Made by a program: the position numbers and the translations under genes. Below the pieces are notes generated by a model that searched no databases, was not told where the DNA came from, and was given only the letters and a program-made list of their open reading frames with translations. From assembly GCF_001562115.1 (NCBI RefSeq), contig NZ_CP013926.1, forward strand, positions 2,232,001-2,296,000: a stretch of 64,000 nucleotides of DNA, given 5' to 3'. Positions 53,767 to 63,963 of this stretch are shown in pieces. Position 1 is the first letter of the stretch. The number at the start of each line of letters is the position of its first letter. Source of the DNA: Alteromonas stellipolaris. GTDB taxonomy: Bacteria; Pseudomonadota; Gammaproteobacteria; Enterobacterales; Alteromonadaceae.

Positions 53767-55866
53767 TTATTGACCGACCGAACTGACTATTTTTATCTGC
53801 TTATCGTCGGGTACTTCCTGATAGGAAAGTACATGTAAGCCCGCGACCGAATACTTTAAGAAGCGAGATAGTACGGGGCGCAACATACCGGAAGTGAGAA
53901 GTACCGCAGGCTCACCTTCTAATTCTTGTTGCTGACTAGCTTGCTGCAATGATTTTTGCAGCTTATCGGCCAGTCCTGGTTCTATACCAGCGCCATCTTC
54001 GCCACCTGCTTGTAATGACTGGTGCAACATCTGTTCCAACTCTGGCGCCAAGGTTATGACGGGTATCTCTTTCGCCCCTTGAGTAATTTCTTGAGTGATG
54101 AGACGTTTAAGCGCAATACGTACCGCAGACACCAGTACATCAGGGTCTTGGCTACGTGGGCCATACTCACTCAAGGTTTGTACAATGGTACGCATGTCGC
54201 GAATAGGCACCCCTTCAAATAACAAGGTTTGCAGCACTTTAACAATGGTGCTTAGCGGCAGAATATCAGGCACTAACCCTTCAACTAATTTAGGATGCTG
54301 CTTAGCTAGCATGTCTAATAGCTGCTGAGCTTCTTCATGTCCAAGTAGTTGATAGGCGTTGTTTGTCAGCAATTGACTTAAGTGAGTAGCAACTACAGTG
54401 GCAGCATCAACCACGGTATAACCTAAGGTTTGTGCGTGCTCACGCTTATTCGGTTTTATCCATACTGCATCTAAGCCGAAGGCAGGATCTTTAGTGGCAC
54501 GGCCTTCCAACTTGCCAAATACTTGACCCGGATTAATCGCAAGTTCTTCATCATGACTTATCTGTGCATCGCCAATGGTGACGCCCAACATGGCAATGGT
54601 ATAAAGGTTAGGCTCTAAATCTAGATTATCGCGAATGTGTACGGGCGGTATAAGAAAGCCCAGTTCTTGAGATAGCTTCTTACGCACCCCTTTAATACGA
54701 GTGAGCAGTTCTCCGCCCTGAGACTTATCTACTAATGGGATTAATCTATACCCTACTTCTAAGCCTATGGTGTCTACATGCTGAACGTCGTCCCATCCAA
54801 GCTCTTTTATTTCAGGCGCGACAGTGTCATCTTTCACTATGTTCGCTGGGGTTTTAGGCTTTTCTGCCTCGCGTTTAGCGGCAACACCCTGCCAGTAAGC
54901 GTAACCAGCTATAAGCACTGAAAAACCAATAAAGGCTAAATGAGGCATTCCGGGTATAATACCCATAACAAATAGCACACCAGAGGCAATATAAAGGGCT
55001 TGGCTATTACCCAATTGACTACGAATTTCTTTACCCATTTCTTGGGTTTCGTTTTCTCGGGTAACAATAATTGCGGTAGCCACAGACAGTAACAGCGATG
55101 GAATTTGTGCCACTAAACCGTCACCAATGGTTAATATGGTGTATACCTCAATGGCATTTCCAAAACTTAGCCCGTGTTGAATCATGCCAATAAAAAGGCC
55201 ACCTACAATATTGATAAGCATGATGAATAGGCCCGCGACCGCATCACCTTTCACAAATTTTGACGCACCGTCCATCGAACCGTAGAAATCTGCTTCGGCG
55301 GTAATTTCTTCACGGCGAGCACGCGCCTGATCTTGGTCGATATAGCCTGCATTCAAGTCGGCATCGATAGCCATTTGCTTACCTGGCATAGCATCAAGCG
55401 TAAAGCGTGCACTTACTTCTGAAATACGCCCTGCACCGGCGGTGACTACTTTAAAGTTGATAATAAGTAAGATAGCAAAGACCACCACACCCACCGCATA
55501 GTTGCCGCCAATTACCACTGCACCAAAGGCTTCGATAACCTTACCCGCAGCATCGCCCCCTTCATGTCCGTACAGCAATACCACACGGGTAGAGGCCACA
55601 TTTAGGGCTAATCGCAGTACGGTAGCAATCAATAACACGAGGGGAAAAATACCAAAATCAACCGGCTTTTGGGTGAGTACTGCCACCAAAATAATGACTA
55701 AAGACAGCGCAATATTAAAGCTGAACAATACGTCGAGCAGGAATGGCGGCATGGGAAGAATAACCATGCCCATAATGGCAAGAAGAACAATGGGAGCGCC
55801 TAAGCCACTGGTAATGTTCTGCAGCTGACTTTTATCGAATCGCTGAAGGTAACCGGATAACTGCAT
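53767..55866 (-). CDS. flhA: FlhA, flagellar type III export gate protein
   Basis: Largest component of the export gate. The 699 residues have about eight membrane helices in the first 330 residues with the conserved cytoplasmic FHIPEP-type loop (RISEVSARFTLDAMPGKQMAIDADL, about 145-169), and a cytoplasmic C-domain (about 360-695) that docks export substrates and chaperones. It has its own sigma-54-type promoter at 55923-55938, so it may begin a transcription unit running flhA-flhF-flhG-fliA and onward. Confidence 0.96.
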   Translation of the reverse strand: MQLSGYLQRFDKSQLQNITSGLGAPIVLLAIMGMVILPMPPFLLDVLFSFNIALSLVIILVAVLTQKPVDFGIFPLVLLIATVLRLALNVASTRVVLLYGHEGGDAAGKVIEAFGAVVIGGNYAVGVVVFAILLIINFKVVTAGAGRISEVSARFTLDAMPGKQMAIDADLNAGYIDQDQARARREEITAEADFYGSMDGASKFVKGDAVAGLFIMLINIVGGLFIGMIQHGLSFGNAIEVYTILTIGDGLVAQIPSLLLSVATAIIVTRENETQEMGKEIRSQLGNSQALYIASGVLFVMGIIPGMPHLAFIGFSVLIAGYAYWQGVAAKREAEKPKTPANIVKDDTVAPEIKELGWDDVQHVDTIGLEVGYRLIPLVDKSQGGELLTRIKGVRKKLSQELGFLIPPVHIRDNLDLEPNLYTIAMLGVTIGDAQISHDEELAINPGQVFGKLEGRATKDPAFGLDAVWIKPNKREHAQTLGYTVVDAATVVATHLSQLLTNNAYQLLGHEEAQQLLDMLAKQHPKLVEGLVPDILPLSTIVKVLQTLLFEGVPIRDMRTIVQTLSEYGPRSQDPDVLVSAVRIALKRLITQEITQGAKEIPVITLAPELEQMLHQSLQAGGEDGAGIEPGLADKLQKSLQQASQQQELEGEPAVLLTSGMLRPVLSRFLKYSVAGLHVLSYQEVPDDKQIKIVSSVGQ

Positions 55867-55922
55867 TGCAGGGAGTCTCTCTATCGGAAAATTGACGCTT
55901 AACGCTATCTTTCAATGAGTAT

Positions 55923-55938
55923 TACAACTACCGTGCCA
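55923..55938 (-). promoter_or_regulatory. Sigma-54 promoter upstream of flhA
   Basis: Minus strand TGGCACG-GTAG-TTGTA matches TGGCACG-N4-TTGC at all positions but the last base of the -12, the same deviation as in the E. coli pspA promoter. It lies 57 bases upstream of flhA in a 211-base gap. In polar-flagellated Vibrio and Pseudomonas flhA is a sigma-54/FlrC or FleQ-dependent gene. Confidence 0.8.
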
Positions 55939-56077
55939 GCTTTATATAAAACCGATTAAACATAAGTGGGAGGGCTGCAATTCGCAGCACTACAATAAAG
56001 AGTGTCTCATTATAAGCCTAAGTTCTAGCTCCTATTCAGGCACTTATTTAGGCTTTAACTAAGCAGCGAGCAGCGCG

Positions 56078-57208
56078 CTAGCGGCGCAGCTCTGGTGGTA
56101 TGGGTAAGTCACGTTTAAGCGGCTTGGGACGTTTTCCTTTGCCCGCCCTGTGTGCTTTTAATTGATAAACGTGTGCTAATACTTGTGCTACCGCCATAAA
56201 CAAGGCGTTGGGTACTTCACCGTCAATTTCAGTCGAGTAGTAAACGGCACGGGCTAGCATGGGTGATGGAATAAGCGGCACATCGTTGGCGGTGGCTATT
56301 TTACGAATATGCATGGCCAATTCATCGGTGCCTTTTGCCACAACTACAGGGGCGCGGTTACCACTGTCATCATACTTTATCGCGACAGAGTAATGGGTTG
56401 GGTTGGTCACCACCACATCGGCCTGAGGGACTTCTTGCATCATACGCTTAGTAGCAGCTTGATACTGCAAGCGACGAATGCGGCCTTTTACCAAGGGATC
56501 ACCTTCAGAGTTTTTACGCTCGTCTTTCACCTCTTGTTTAGTCATCTTAATTTCTTTGTTGTGCTTATAAATTTGATAAGGCACATCAATAAGTGCAATA
56601 GGTATCATGCCGCAAACCAACATGATAAAAGCCCATTTCAGCATATCTAACGCGTGAAAAATGTTACCCGGGTACAGCTCTAAGTCCAGATGTAGCGCTT
56701 CGTCTTCAAAAAACAGCAATGCGCCTAACGCCATCCCAACGATGACAACCACTTTGGCGATAGATTTAATTAACTCGACCAAGCCATTCATGCCGAACAT
56801 ACGCTTAAACCCACTAAGCGGGCTCATTTTAGAGCCTTTAAATTTGGCACCTTCCCATGTGAAGTTGTAGCCGCCTAATGCAATAGAGCCGTATATCCCG
56901 GCTAGCATGGCTACCGTCATATACAGTAAAACCGGTACACTTACCGTAGAAATCGCGTCGCCCCATGCACCAAACATATGAGTGGTATCGTAGGTTTCAT
57001 CTCGTGACAAAACGAACATACGCTGAGTAAGTTTAAACACCGATTCGGCAATCCACCCTCCAACGAACAAAAACATAAAAGCACTGACTACCAACACTAA
57101 GGTTGTGGATAGTTCTCGGGATCGAGCTATCTGCCCTTTTTTTCGGGTGTCTTCGAGTTTTTTCCCCGTGGGGTCTTCTGTTTTTTCACTAGAATCTGAA
57201 TCAGCCAT
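56078..57208 (-). CDS. flhB: FlhB, flagellar export substrate-specificity switch
   Basis: Export apparatus protein with four membrane helices (about 30-210) and a cytoplasmic domain that self-cleaves at NPTH. The 376 residues contain that motif in VVTNPTHYSVAIKYD (about 264-278); cleavage, together with FliK, switches export from rod/hook to filament proteins. The N-terminus is typically charged (DSSEKTEDPTGKKLEDTRKKG). It lies 18 bases after fliR. A 211-base gap to flhA follows. Confidence 0.96.
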   Translation of the reverse strand: MADSDSSEKTEDPTGKKLEDTRKKGQIARSRELSTTLVLVVSAFMFLFVGGWIAESVFKLTQRMFVLSRDETYDTTHMFGAWGDAISTVSVPVLLYMTVAMLAGIYGSIALGGYNFTWEGAKFKGSKMSPLSGFKRMFGMNGLVELIKSIAKVVVIVGMALGALLFFEDEALHLDLELYPGNIFHALDMLKWAFIMLVCGMIPIALIDVPYQIYKHNKEIKMTKQEVKDERKNSEGDPLVKGRIRRLQYQAATKRMMQEVPQADVVVTNPTHYSVAIKYDDSGNRAPVVVAKGTDELAMHIRKIATANDVPLIPSPMLARAVYYSTEIDGEVPNALFMAVAQVLAHVYQLKAHRAGKGKRPKPLKRDLPIPPELRR

Positions 57209-57226
57209 GTATCACCTGACTTATTT

Positions 57227-58006
57227 TCATGGGCAAATCCTAAGAAGTTGACACATAAACTGCTCGGCCCTGAACCACTGTGTTTCAAAATGCGCGGTAA
57301 AGTTATCCAGGGTTATCCAGATAATGAGCAAACCCATCACCTGTGCAATAGAAAAACCAATACTGAAAATATTAAGCTGAGGCGCCGCTTTGGTCATTAC
57401 ACCAAACGCTAAATTCACAATAAGAAGGGAAACAATGGGCGCCAACGATAGCGTAATCGCAGAGATAAACATCCACCCGCCCCAATGGGCAATTTCCCTA
57501 AACTGCTCACCTGTCCACCATGCTTCCCCGATTGGGAACGCATGAAAGCTTAATACTATCATGTGGATCATAGCCAGATGGCCGTCTAACGTCCAAAACA
57601 GCAAGGTAGCTAGAATTAAGTAAAATTGGCCTACGGCCGGAACGTTAATACCATTGACGGGGTCTACAATTGAAGCGAAACCTAAACCCGTTTGCATAGC
57701 AATAATTTGCCCTGCCAGCACAAAAGTATTTAGCACCATCATGGAAATAAACCCGATAGCTACGCCTATTAACAGCTGCTGAATCCCAAGAATAAAGGTG
57801 CCTAGATTCACTAAATCATCAACAGGTGCGGGCGGCACTACCGGCATAATAATAAGGGTTAGCATTATGCCTAGCAGAGCACGAACTTGCGGGGGAATAG
57901 ATTGTGCGCTTAAGCCAATCATTGCCACAAAAAGCCCACTAATGCGCATAAACGGCAGCATTAAATCAGCAAGAAACTGATTGATGGTAGCCAGTTCAAC
58001 AACCAT
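57227..58006 (-). CDS. fliR: FliR, flagellar export gate protein
   Basis: Membrane protein of 259 residues with about six hydrophobic helices, forming the export gate with FliP and FliQ. LPFMRISGLFVAMIGLSAQSIPPQVRALLG (about 16-45) and QIIAMQTGLGFASIVDP are conserved. The ATG at 58006 is used, preceded by CAGG within fliQ's end; a TTG four codons upstream would overlap fliQ. Confidence 0.94.
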   Translation of the reverse strand: MVVELATINQFLADLMLPFMRISGLFVAMIGLSAQSIPPQVRALLGIMLTLIIMPVVPPAPVDDLVNLGTFILGIQQLLIGVAIGFISMMVLNTFVLAGQIIAMQTGLGFASIVDPVNGINVPAVGQFYLILATLLFWTLDGHLAMIHMIVLSFHAFPIGEAWWTGEQFREIAHWGGWMFISAITLSLAPIVSLLIVNLAFGVMTKAAPQLNIFSIGFSIAQVMGLLIIWITLDNFTAHFETQWFRAEQFMCQLLRICP

Positions 58007-58007
58007 G

Positions 58008-58277
58008 TTAACCGACAACCTGAGGTATCATTTCTACCATGTGGAAAGTGAAATCCATTAACTTTTGCACCAACCAGTTGCCTCCCCAGCTAAGTGCTAA
58101 TAAGGTAACAAGTAATCGCGGCAAGAAACTCATGGTTTGTTCGTTAATTGAGGTTGCAGCCTGAAACACGGCAACTACTAGCCCGACAATAAGGCTTGGA
58201 ACAATCACCGCGGACACCAGAACAATAACCATAAACATGGCTTCGCGGAGTATTTCAACAAAGACTTCTGGTGACAT
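58008..58277 (-). CDS. fliQ: FliQ, flagellar export gate protein
   Basis: Small protein of 89 residues with two membrane helices: ILREAMFMVIVLVSAVIVPSLIVGLVVAVFQAATSINEQTMSF is the family-defining hairpin (about 9-51). The ATG at 58277 has a strong AGGAGGACTT directly upstream; the longer reading overlapping fliP is not supported. It lies 8 bases past fliP and 1 base before fliR. Confidence 0.96.
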   Translation of the reverse strand: MSPEVFVEILREAMFMVIVLVSAVIVPSLIVGLVVAVFQAATSINEQTMSFLPRLLVTLLALSWGGNWLVQKLMDFTFHMVEMIPQVVG

Positions 58278-58285
58278 AAGTCCTC

Positions 58286-59044
58286 CTACACACCCATACC
58301 AAAACTGGTCGCCAGTGTGCCAAATATGAGATTCCAACCATCAACTAACACAAACAACATGAGCTTAAATGGCAAAGAAACAATCATGGGTGACAGCATC
58401 ATCATACCCATCGCCATTAATATTGAAGCTACAACAAGGTCGATAATAAGAAACGGAATAAACAGCATAAATCCAATTTGAAATGCGGTTTTAAGTTCAC
58501 TGGTGACAAAAGCTGGAATAAGGATAGTCATTGGCACTTCTTCCGTGTCGGCATACTTTCCTTCATCGCCTGCAATGCGCACGAAAGTTTCTAAATCTTT
58601 CACCCGTGTTTGCGACAGCATAAAGGCACGCATTGGCCCTTTAGCCTGTTCTATCGCATCCAGACTTGTCATTTGCTCTGACAAATACGGCTGCAATGCG
58701 CGCTCGTTAATTTCTTCAAATACCGGCGCCATAATAAACATGGATAGAAACAAACTTACCCCTACCAAAATTTGGTTTGAAGGAGATTGCTGCAAGCCAA
58801 TCGCCTGACGCAAAATCGATAACACCACTATGATACGAGTAAATGAGGTCATCATCATAATGAATGCAGGTATAAGACTGAGCGCCGTCATGATAAACAG
58901 CGCTTGTAACGTCATGGTGTAATCTTGCGAGCCGTCGTCGTTAGTCACGACGGTAACCGCAGAAATGCCTTGTTGTGCCAATGCAGGCTCAGCAATCACC
59001 CAAGAAGCTAACACTACAAAAAATGCGGTCCAAAACTTACGCAT
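58286..59044 (-). CDS. fliP: FliP, flagellar export gate protein
   Basis: Core of the export gate ring. The 252 residues start with a cleavable signal peptide (about 1-23, ending PALAQ), then four membrane helices with conserved [32 protein letters not shown] (about 50-81) and a periplasmic domain. It overlaps fliO by 8 bases. Confidence 0.96.
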   Translation of the reverse strand: MRKFWTAFFVVLASWVIAEPALAQQGISAVTVVTNDDGSQDYTMTLQALFIMTALSLIPAFIMMMTSFTRIIVVLSILRQAIGLQQSPSNQILVGVSLFLSMFIMAPVFEEINERALQPYLSEQMTSLDAIEQAKGPMRAFMLSQTRVKDLETFVRIAGDEGKYADTEEVPMTILIPAFVTSELKTAFQIGFMLFIPFLIIDLVVASILMAMGMMMLSPMIVSLPFKLMLFVLVDGWNLIFGTLATSFGMGV

Positions 59045-59456
59045 CGTTTTTATCTTCCTTTATTGAAGGGTTCAGCTTACCTGCCATGGCGGCAACCAGC
59101 TTTTGTTTAAATGCGTCACCGCTACCTTGCTGCCCATTTGCTACTGGCGTTTCTAAGTGCTTTTCAAGTTTACTTAAATGGGAAATATTATGACTGGTAA
59201 CGCCCACAAGGTGTTGTTCGTCGCCCACCTGAATAACCATAATTTTTTCTTTAGTGCCTGCCACCATAGTGGCGACTACCTTCATTTGGCCACCACCCAT
59301 GGTACCGACATTAAATCGACGCATAAGGTAAGCAAGCGCAAAAATAATTCCAACCACTAAAAGAAGTGATAGAAAAATTGACACTACAGAGGTGGGGTTA
59401 GTGATTGATTGGGTAGATTGCGCATTCACTACTTGCGTAAATATAAGGGGCAGCAT
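59037..59456 (-). CDS. fliO: FliO, flagellar export apparatus assembly protein
   Basis: Supports FliP assembly. The 139 residues have an N-terminal hydrophobic leader, one membrane helix (about 22-44, [25 protein letters not shown]) and a short cytoplasmic domain with [22 protein letters not shown]. The ATG at 59456 follows AAGGGG; a longer frame running into fliN adds 23 residues that belong to no FliO. Confidence 0.9.
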   Translation of the reverse strand: MLPLIFTQVVNAQSTQSITNPTSVVSIFLSLLLVVGIIFALAYLMRRFNVGTMGGGQMKVVATMVAGTKEKIMVIQVGDEQHLVGVTSHNISHLSKLEKHLETPVANGQQGSGDAFKQKLVAAMAGKLNPSIKEDKNDA

Positions 59457-59484
59457 TGCGCAACCCCTTGCTATGTAAGAAGAT

Positions 59485-59886
59485 TTATCGAAGCTTCTTG
59501 ATTCTCTCGATTTGACTAATAACATCCGTTAACCGAATACCGAATTTATCGTTGACCACTACTACTTCACCATGAGCAATCAACGTGCCATTTACCAATA
59601 CATCTAATGGTTCACCAGCAACTCGGTCCAGCTCCACCACAGATCCCTGATTCAACTGTAGCAGATTTCGGATACTTATTTGACTACGCCCTACTTCCAT
59701 CGAGATGGTGACTGGAATATCCAAAATGGTATCCAGCTTCTTTTTCTCTTCTTGGGTTATGGGTGTGTCGTCGGTTAATTCGTCGAGTTCTGCAACCTGA
59801 ACATCATCGTTTTCCTGATCGTCAGCTTCAGAATCGGCTTGCTCCGCCATAGCGGCAGCCCAATCGTCCATACCGTCTTCACTCAT
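59485..59886 (-). CDS. fliN: FliN, flagellar motor switch protein
   Basis: C-ring protein of 133 residues: an acidic N-terminal stretch (about 1-50) then a SpoA domain (about 58-130) with ILDIPVTISMEVGRSQISIRNLLQLNQGSVVELDRVAGEP. It binds CheY-P and the export ATPase complex. It lies 17 bases after fliM. Confidence 0.96.
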   Translation of the reverse strand: MSEDGMDDWAAAMAEQADSEADDQENDDVQVAELDELTDDTPITQEEKKKLDTILDIPVTISMEVGRSQISIRNLLQLNQGSVVELDRVAGEPLDVLVNGTLIAHGEVVVVNDKFGIRLTDVISQIERIKKLR

Positions 59887-59903
59887 GGGATATTCCCCTC
59901 ACC

Positions 59904-60962
59904 TTACAGGTCTTCTTCGAGTACTTGCAGCTCGGCATCATTATCTATAATGCGCCCGCCGCGGGTTAATAATTGTAGCTCAGACTTCACAGAAGTCGGT
60001 CTTGCAATCTTTTCTACTATCTTCAGGGCTAAGTTATCACGTGAACGACCTAGTTTAGCTCTGAACGTAGGTAAATCTTCAATCAGCACAGTAATGGTTT
60101 CTGGCATTTCTACAGGAATAATTTCACCTGGTTTAAATTCCATTACTTGGCGTAATGACACATCCACATCAAGCATGTGGGTCGTCAGTGCCACTTTTAC
60201 GTCCATGATTTCATCGCGAAGTGCTTTACTCCAACGTAAATCAGTGTCTTCTTTATCACTTTGCACACCCGCATCTAGCAATTCACGGATAGGCTCAAGC
60301 ATTGAATATGGAAGCGAAACGTGGAAATCGCCACCACCACCATCAAGCTCTATATGAAACGAGCTTATCACCACCACTTCAGTGGGGCTCACAATATTCG
60401 CCATCGCTGGGTTTACTTCTGAGTCTAAATACTCAAAAGACACGTCCATGACTGGCGCCCACGCTTCCTTGTAATCTTCAAAAATAATTTTAAGCAGCAT
60501 TTGAATAATACGCCGCTCTGTTGGCGTAAATTCACGCCCTTCAATTTTTGCATGGTAGCGGCCATCACCCCCAAAGAAGTTATCTACCAGAATGAAAACC
60601 AAACGGGCTTCCATGGTGATAAGGCCAGTACCTTTAAGTGGGCGAAACCGCACCATGTTCAAGCTAGTGGGTACAAACAAGGTATGAATGTATTCACCAA
60701 ACTTAATCATTTGAATACCGTTAATTGACACTTCCGCAGAGCGGCGCATCATATTGAACAAACTCACCCGCATATGACGGGCAAAGCGTTCATTAACGAT
60801 TTCAAGTGTAGGCATACGCCCACGAACAATCCTATCCTGTGAGGAGAAGTCGTACTCTAGCGTAGAAGCATCGGAGTCAGCATCGCCAACCTCGTCTTCT
60901 TCTACATCGTCTACCCCGTGTAGGAGGGCATCGATTTCATCTTGAGATAATAAATCACTCAC
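59904..60962 (-). CDS. fliM: FliM, flagellar motor switch protein
   Basis: C-ring protein of 352 residues. N-terminal CheY-P-binding peptide LLSQDEIDALLHG (about 4-16), a CheC-like middle domain (about 50-230, with DNFFGGDGR and GGDFHVSLPYSMLEPIRELL) and a C-terminal SpoA domain. It lies 13 bases after fliL in the fliKLMNOPQR order. Confidence 0.97.
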   Translation of the reverse strand: MSDLLSQDEIDALLHGVDDVEEDEVGDADSDASTLEYDFSSQDRIVRGRMPTLEIVNERFARHMRVSLFNMMRRSAEVSINGIQMIKFGEYIHTLFVPTSLNMVRFRPLKGTGLITMEARLVFILVDNFFGGDGRYHAKIEGREFTPTERRIIQMLLKIIFEDYKEAWAPVMDVSFEYLDSEVNPAMANIVSPTEVVVISSFHIELDGGGGDFHVSLPYSMLEPIRELLDAGVQSDKEDTDLRWSKALRDEIMDVKVALTTHMLDVDVSLRQVMEFKPGEIIPVEMPETITVLIEDLPTFRAKLGRSRDNLALKIVEKIARPTSVKSELQLLTRGGRIIDNDAELQVLEEDL

Positions 60963-60975
60963 AGTTTTCTACCTG

Positions 60976-61512
60976 TTATTGCATCACAAAACCAGTGAAG
61001 AGCACACGCTCAACCACATCACTTCCCGCGATGTCTTTAAGCACTTTTTGTACTTCAGTCACCGCTTGTTCACGCAGTTCAATTTTTCCTGCTTCAGTCA
61101 CCAAATCATCGGCATTTGATGTACTAAAGACTTGCAGCAAAGTGCCTTCAATCAGCGGTATGTGGGTTTTAGCCAACTCTTCGTTGTCTGAGCCCCGCAC
61201 TAGAAGCTGCACTTTAATTTGTACTAATCGGTCTCGACCTGTGCCCGGAACGTTAAAAACGAAAGGGCGTGGCATAGCAACGTACAAGGCGGTACCTACT
61301 TCAGCGCTTCCACCTGGAGCCGCTGTTTCAGTGGCTGCTTGCTCTTCGGTTTCGGCAAGTTGCTCTGCAGCAACAGGCTCATCACCTCCAGCGAATAAAA
61401 GAAAATAGGCTGCTGCACCACCGCCAACTAACACCACGGCGATAATAATAATCAGCATCATTTTGCCTTTCTTTTTACCACCTTCTTCAATCTGTAACTC
61501 TTCTTCAGCCAT
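60976..61512 (-). CDS. fliL: FliL, flagellar motor-associated membrane protein
   Basis: Inner-membrane protein of 178 residues with a short acidic cytoplasmic end, one membrane helix (about 19-40, MMLIIIIAVVLVGGGAAAYFLLF), an acidic periplasmic linker and the stomatin-like FliL domain (about 75-178). It supports stator function. The ATG at 61512 is used; a TTG 18 codons upstream is in frame but unlikely. A 150-base gap separates it from fliK. Confidence 0.93.
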   Translation of the reverse strand: MAEEELQIEEGGKKKGKMMLIIIIAVVLVGGGAAAYFLLFAGGDEPVAAEQLAETEEQAATETAAPGGSAEVGTALYVAMPRPFVFNVPGTGRDRLVQIKVQLLVRGSDNEELAKTHIPLIEGTLLQVFSTSNADDLVTEAGKIELREQAVTEVQKVLKDIAGSDVVERVLFTGFVMQ

Positions 61513-61662
61513 GTCTAATCCGTCAATATCCCACGAGGAACTCGTATTATCAGGCTTACGACGCAAATGGCAACGTAAGCCTGCATAAATTTGCAGTTCT
61601 TATAGCAGATAGCGCAATTGTACATCAACCCTACTTAAGTCTTTGCCTTCGCTATCTACCTA

Positions 61663-63963
61663 CTAAGCGTAATAGTCTATACCGCCTTTCGCTTCCCTAG
61701 TGACAGATTGCTCTATCACCGTGGAGCCTTCGTCGAACTCACCGTCGGTATCTTGGCTAGCTACACCGTTACCTGCAAGTTGCTGGCCACTTCCATCACC
61801 ATTTTGTGACGAATTATCTTTACGAACTTCTGATTCACCTAAATTAATGCCTTGCTCTGCTAGCATATCTTTTAGCCTTGGCATGGCATCGGCTAGTGCA
61901 TCTTTAGCGTGTTGCGACTGCACAATGAAACTTACACTGGCTGCATCGCCAGATACATTCACACGCACCTGCATACTGCCTAGTTCAGGCGGGTCGAGCC
62001 TAATTTCTGCCATACTGTTTCGCGCATTCACCATCCAGCGAATTTTCTCATGCAACTGCTGCTGGCCTTCGGGCTTCAAAATATTGACAGGTTTGTCAGC
62101 ACCATCAAATTGAAGCTGAGTTTTGGTTGACTCTGCTCGAACTTGGTTATTTTCATTCATGTGAGAATCGATACTGACTAACTCACTTTGCAATACCTGA
62201 TGAGCGCTTTGTTGGGTACCGTTTACCAATTGCATAAACTGTCCGGCTAGCGCATCCGTTTGCCCCGCAACATTCTGCATTTGAGTTTGTGTTAACCCTG
62301 CTTCAGAGGCTGCATCGGCTACAAGTGCCGAAAGATCTATGCCTGGCTCACGCCCTTGAGCGACTTGTTGCTGAAACTCGTTTATACCAGCAATCAGGTT
62401 TGATTTAACCGCTTGTTGCTGGGCTGCGGTGGTCGCTGTAGGCAAAGATGCCGCTACCCGCTCGGCAAATGCTTCAGTCGCTTTTTGTGCACTTTCTGGT
62501 GACATCATCGCGAGTGACTGCAGCAAAGATTCACCCTGGCTATCGGTAAGTACATCGCTAGCTTCGGTAGAGACTGTATCGATAGGGTTGTTATTCGTTT
62601 GCGTTGATGCAGTAGATTGGCCTGAAACACCATTGGCTAACGCTGCATTTAGCGCCTCTTTGGTGTCAGTTTGCCCAGCAATTTGTTCTTGAAGAAGACT
62701 TAATACTAATGCCTCATCGGCACTCAAGGCTTGTTCATCTACTGCTTCTTGTTCGGACAAGAGCGCTTGTTCGGCATGTTGTGCCTGAGTATCAGAGCTT
62801 TCTTCACCATTTTCGCTTGCATCACCTAAAAACTGCGCAAGCAGGTTAGCTAAGGGATCAACACTTTCCGACTGCCCTGCATCAACTTCGCTTGTTGCAG
62901 CGTTTTCATTAGCTTTAGCCAATAGCGCAGCGGTGAGTGCTTTTACTGCTTCTAAGGTTTCTTTACTAAGCGCTTCTCCGGCATCTTGACTAAGTTCGTC
63001 ACCGGTTTGACTCTCAAGCAAGCTCATTAGATAAGCCGTTATTTCCGTTGCTGAGCTTGCATCAACATCGTCCGGAAGACTCGTTGCGGTTAATGCACCG
63101 TTTACCCCGGCATTGCTTTCGTTGCTGCCGTTATTTAACGCCAACGCACTTAGTACGTCTTCGCTCATCAACTCATTACCCGCTAGCAAAGCTTGTGCTG
63201 ATTGCTTCGCAGCTAATTCGGCATCCTCTATCCCGCCAGCGTTTAATAAATCATCGATACTGGCCGTGTTACTGCTAGCCTCGGCATCTGAAGAAACCTC
63301 AGCGTCACTAGAAGCACCTATCATTGATGTTACATACTCAATCCAGTCTGTGGAGCTTTCGCTATCCCCGCTTCCAATACTCGTTAACTCTTCGGGTGGT
63401 AAATCGATATGGCCGCCAAAGAAGTCTTTCTTAGTTTGGCCGTTATTTTCACCGATGTTTTCACCATTATTTAGGCCATCGTCTTTACCGCCTTTGTTTG
63501 CATCAGCGTCAATTCGACGTGCCTGCGCATCAGCAATGTCAGTATTTGCCGATTCATCCGTGTCTTCGCCAGGTGGGGCTACATCCCCCACTTCGCCTTT
63601 ATTGCCTGTTTGGTCCGCTTGATCGCCATTTCGCGCTTGCGCTTCATCATCTTTTACCGGAGGTAAGTCAACATTTCCTTCCTCTGGGTCAACCGAGCGG
63701 TTATTAGCCGATTTCTTTTCGATAGCAGGGTTTGCACTGTCGTTTACCGAGGCACTTGCGTGTCGCGATGAATGACTTCTGTTTTGAGCGTCAAGAGACT
63801 TTGCATTTGACTCTTTTGCTTGAATATAGGCAGCTTCAAACGCTTTGTTATTCTGCGATGAATCTTCTGCACCCATTCCAGCTTCTACGGCTTTTGCCGT
63901 TGACGAAGCAGAGAAAGGCAATGCGGCAATGTCTGTTTTTTGTGCGGCAACTTGTTGCATCAT
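61663..63963 (-). CDS. fliK: FliK, flagellar hook-length control protein
   Basis: Secreted molecular ruler that, with FlhB, ends hook growth. The 766 residues are mainly a low-complexity Ala/Ser/Asp/Glu/Asn-rich N-terminal and middle region (with a SSDAEVSSDAEASS-type duplication near residue 220) and a compact C-terminal Flg_hook domain (about 635-720, LDPPELGSMQVRVNV and MPRLKDMLAEQGINLGES). It is roughly twice the length of E. coli FliK, which is common in polar-flagellated marine bacteria. Two adjacent ATGs (63963, 63960) are possible starts. The upstream gene is outside the window. Confidence 0.93.
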   Translation of the reverse strand: MMQQVAAQKTDIAALPFSASSTAKAVEAGMGAEDSSQNNKAFEAAYIQAKESNAKSLDAQNRSHSSRHASASVNDSANPAIEKKSANNRSVDPEEGNVDLPPVKDDEAQARNGDQADQTGNKGEVGDVAPPGEDTDESANTDIADAQARRIDADANKGGKDDGLNNGENIGENNGQTKKDFFGGHIDLPPEELTSIGSGDSESSTDWIEYVTSMIGASSDAEVSSDAEASSNTASIDDLLNAGGIEDAELAAKQSAQALLAGNELMSEDVLSALALNNGSNESNAGVNGALTATSLPDDVDASSATEITAYLMSLLESQTGDELSQDAGEALSKETLEAVKALTAALLAKANENAATSEVDAGQSESVDPLANLLAQFLGDASENGEESSDTQAQHAEQALLSEQEAVDEQALSADEALVLSLLQEQIAGQTDTKEALNAALANGVSGQSTASTQTNNNPIDTVSTEASDVLTDSQGESLLQSLAMMSPESAQKATEAFAERVAASLPTATTAAQQQAVKSNLIAGINEFQQQVAQGREPGIDLSALVADAASEAGLTQTQMQNVAGQTDALAGQFMQLVNGTQQSAHQVLQSELVSIDSHMNENNQVRAESTKTQLQFDGADKPVNILKPEGQQQLHEKIRWMVNARNSMAEIRLDPPELGSMQVRVNVSGDAASVSFIVQSQHAKDALADAMPRLKDMLAEQGINLGESEVRKDNSSQNGDGSGQQLAGNGVASQDTDGEFDEGSTVIEQSVTREAKGGIDYYA

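Noticed and set aside
55976..55990. GCTGC-AATTC-GCAGC hairpin between flhB and flhA
   Set aside because: Five-base arms without a T-run; too short to call a terminator.
63113..63622. 169-residue plus-strand frame opposite fliK, plus similar long frames opposite cheA, fliM and pspF
   Set aside because: Shadow frames created by the codon pattern of the genes on the other strand; Ser/Ala-rich, no domain, no ribosome binding site.
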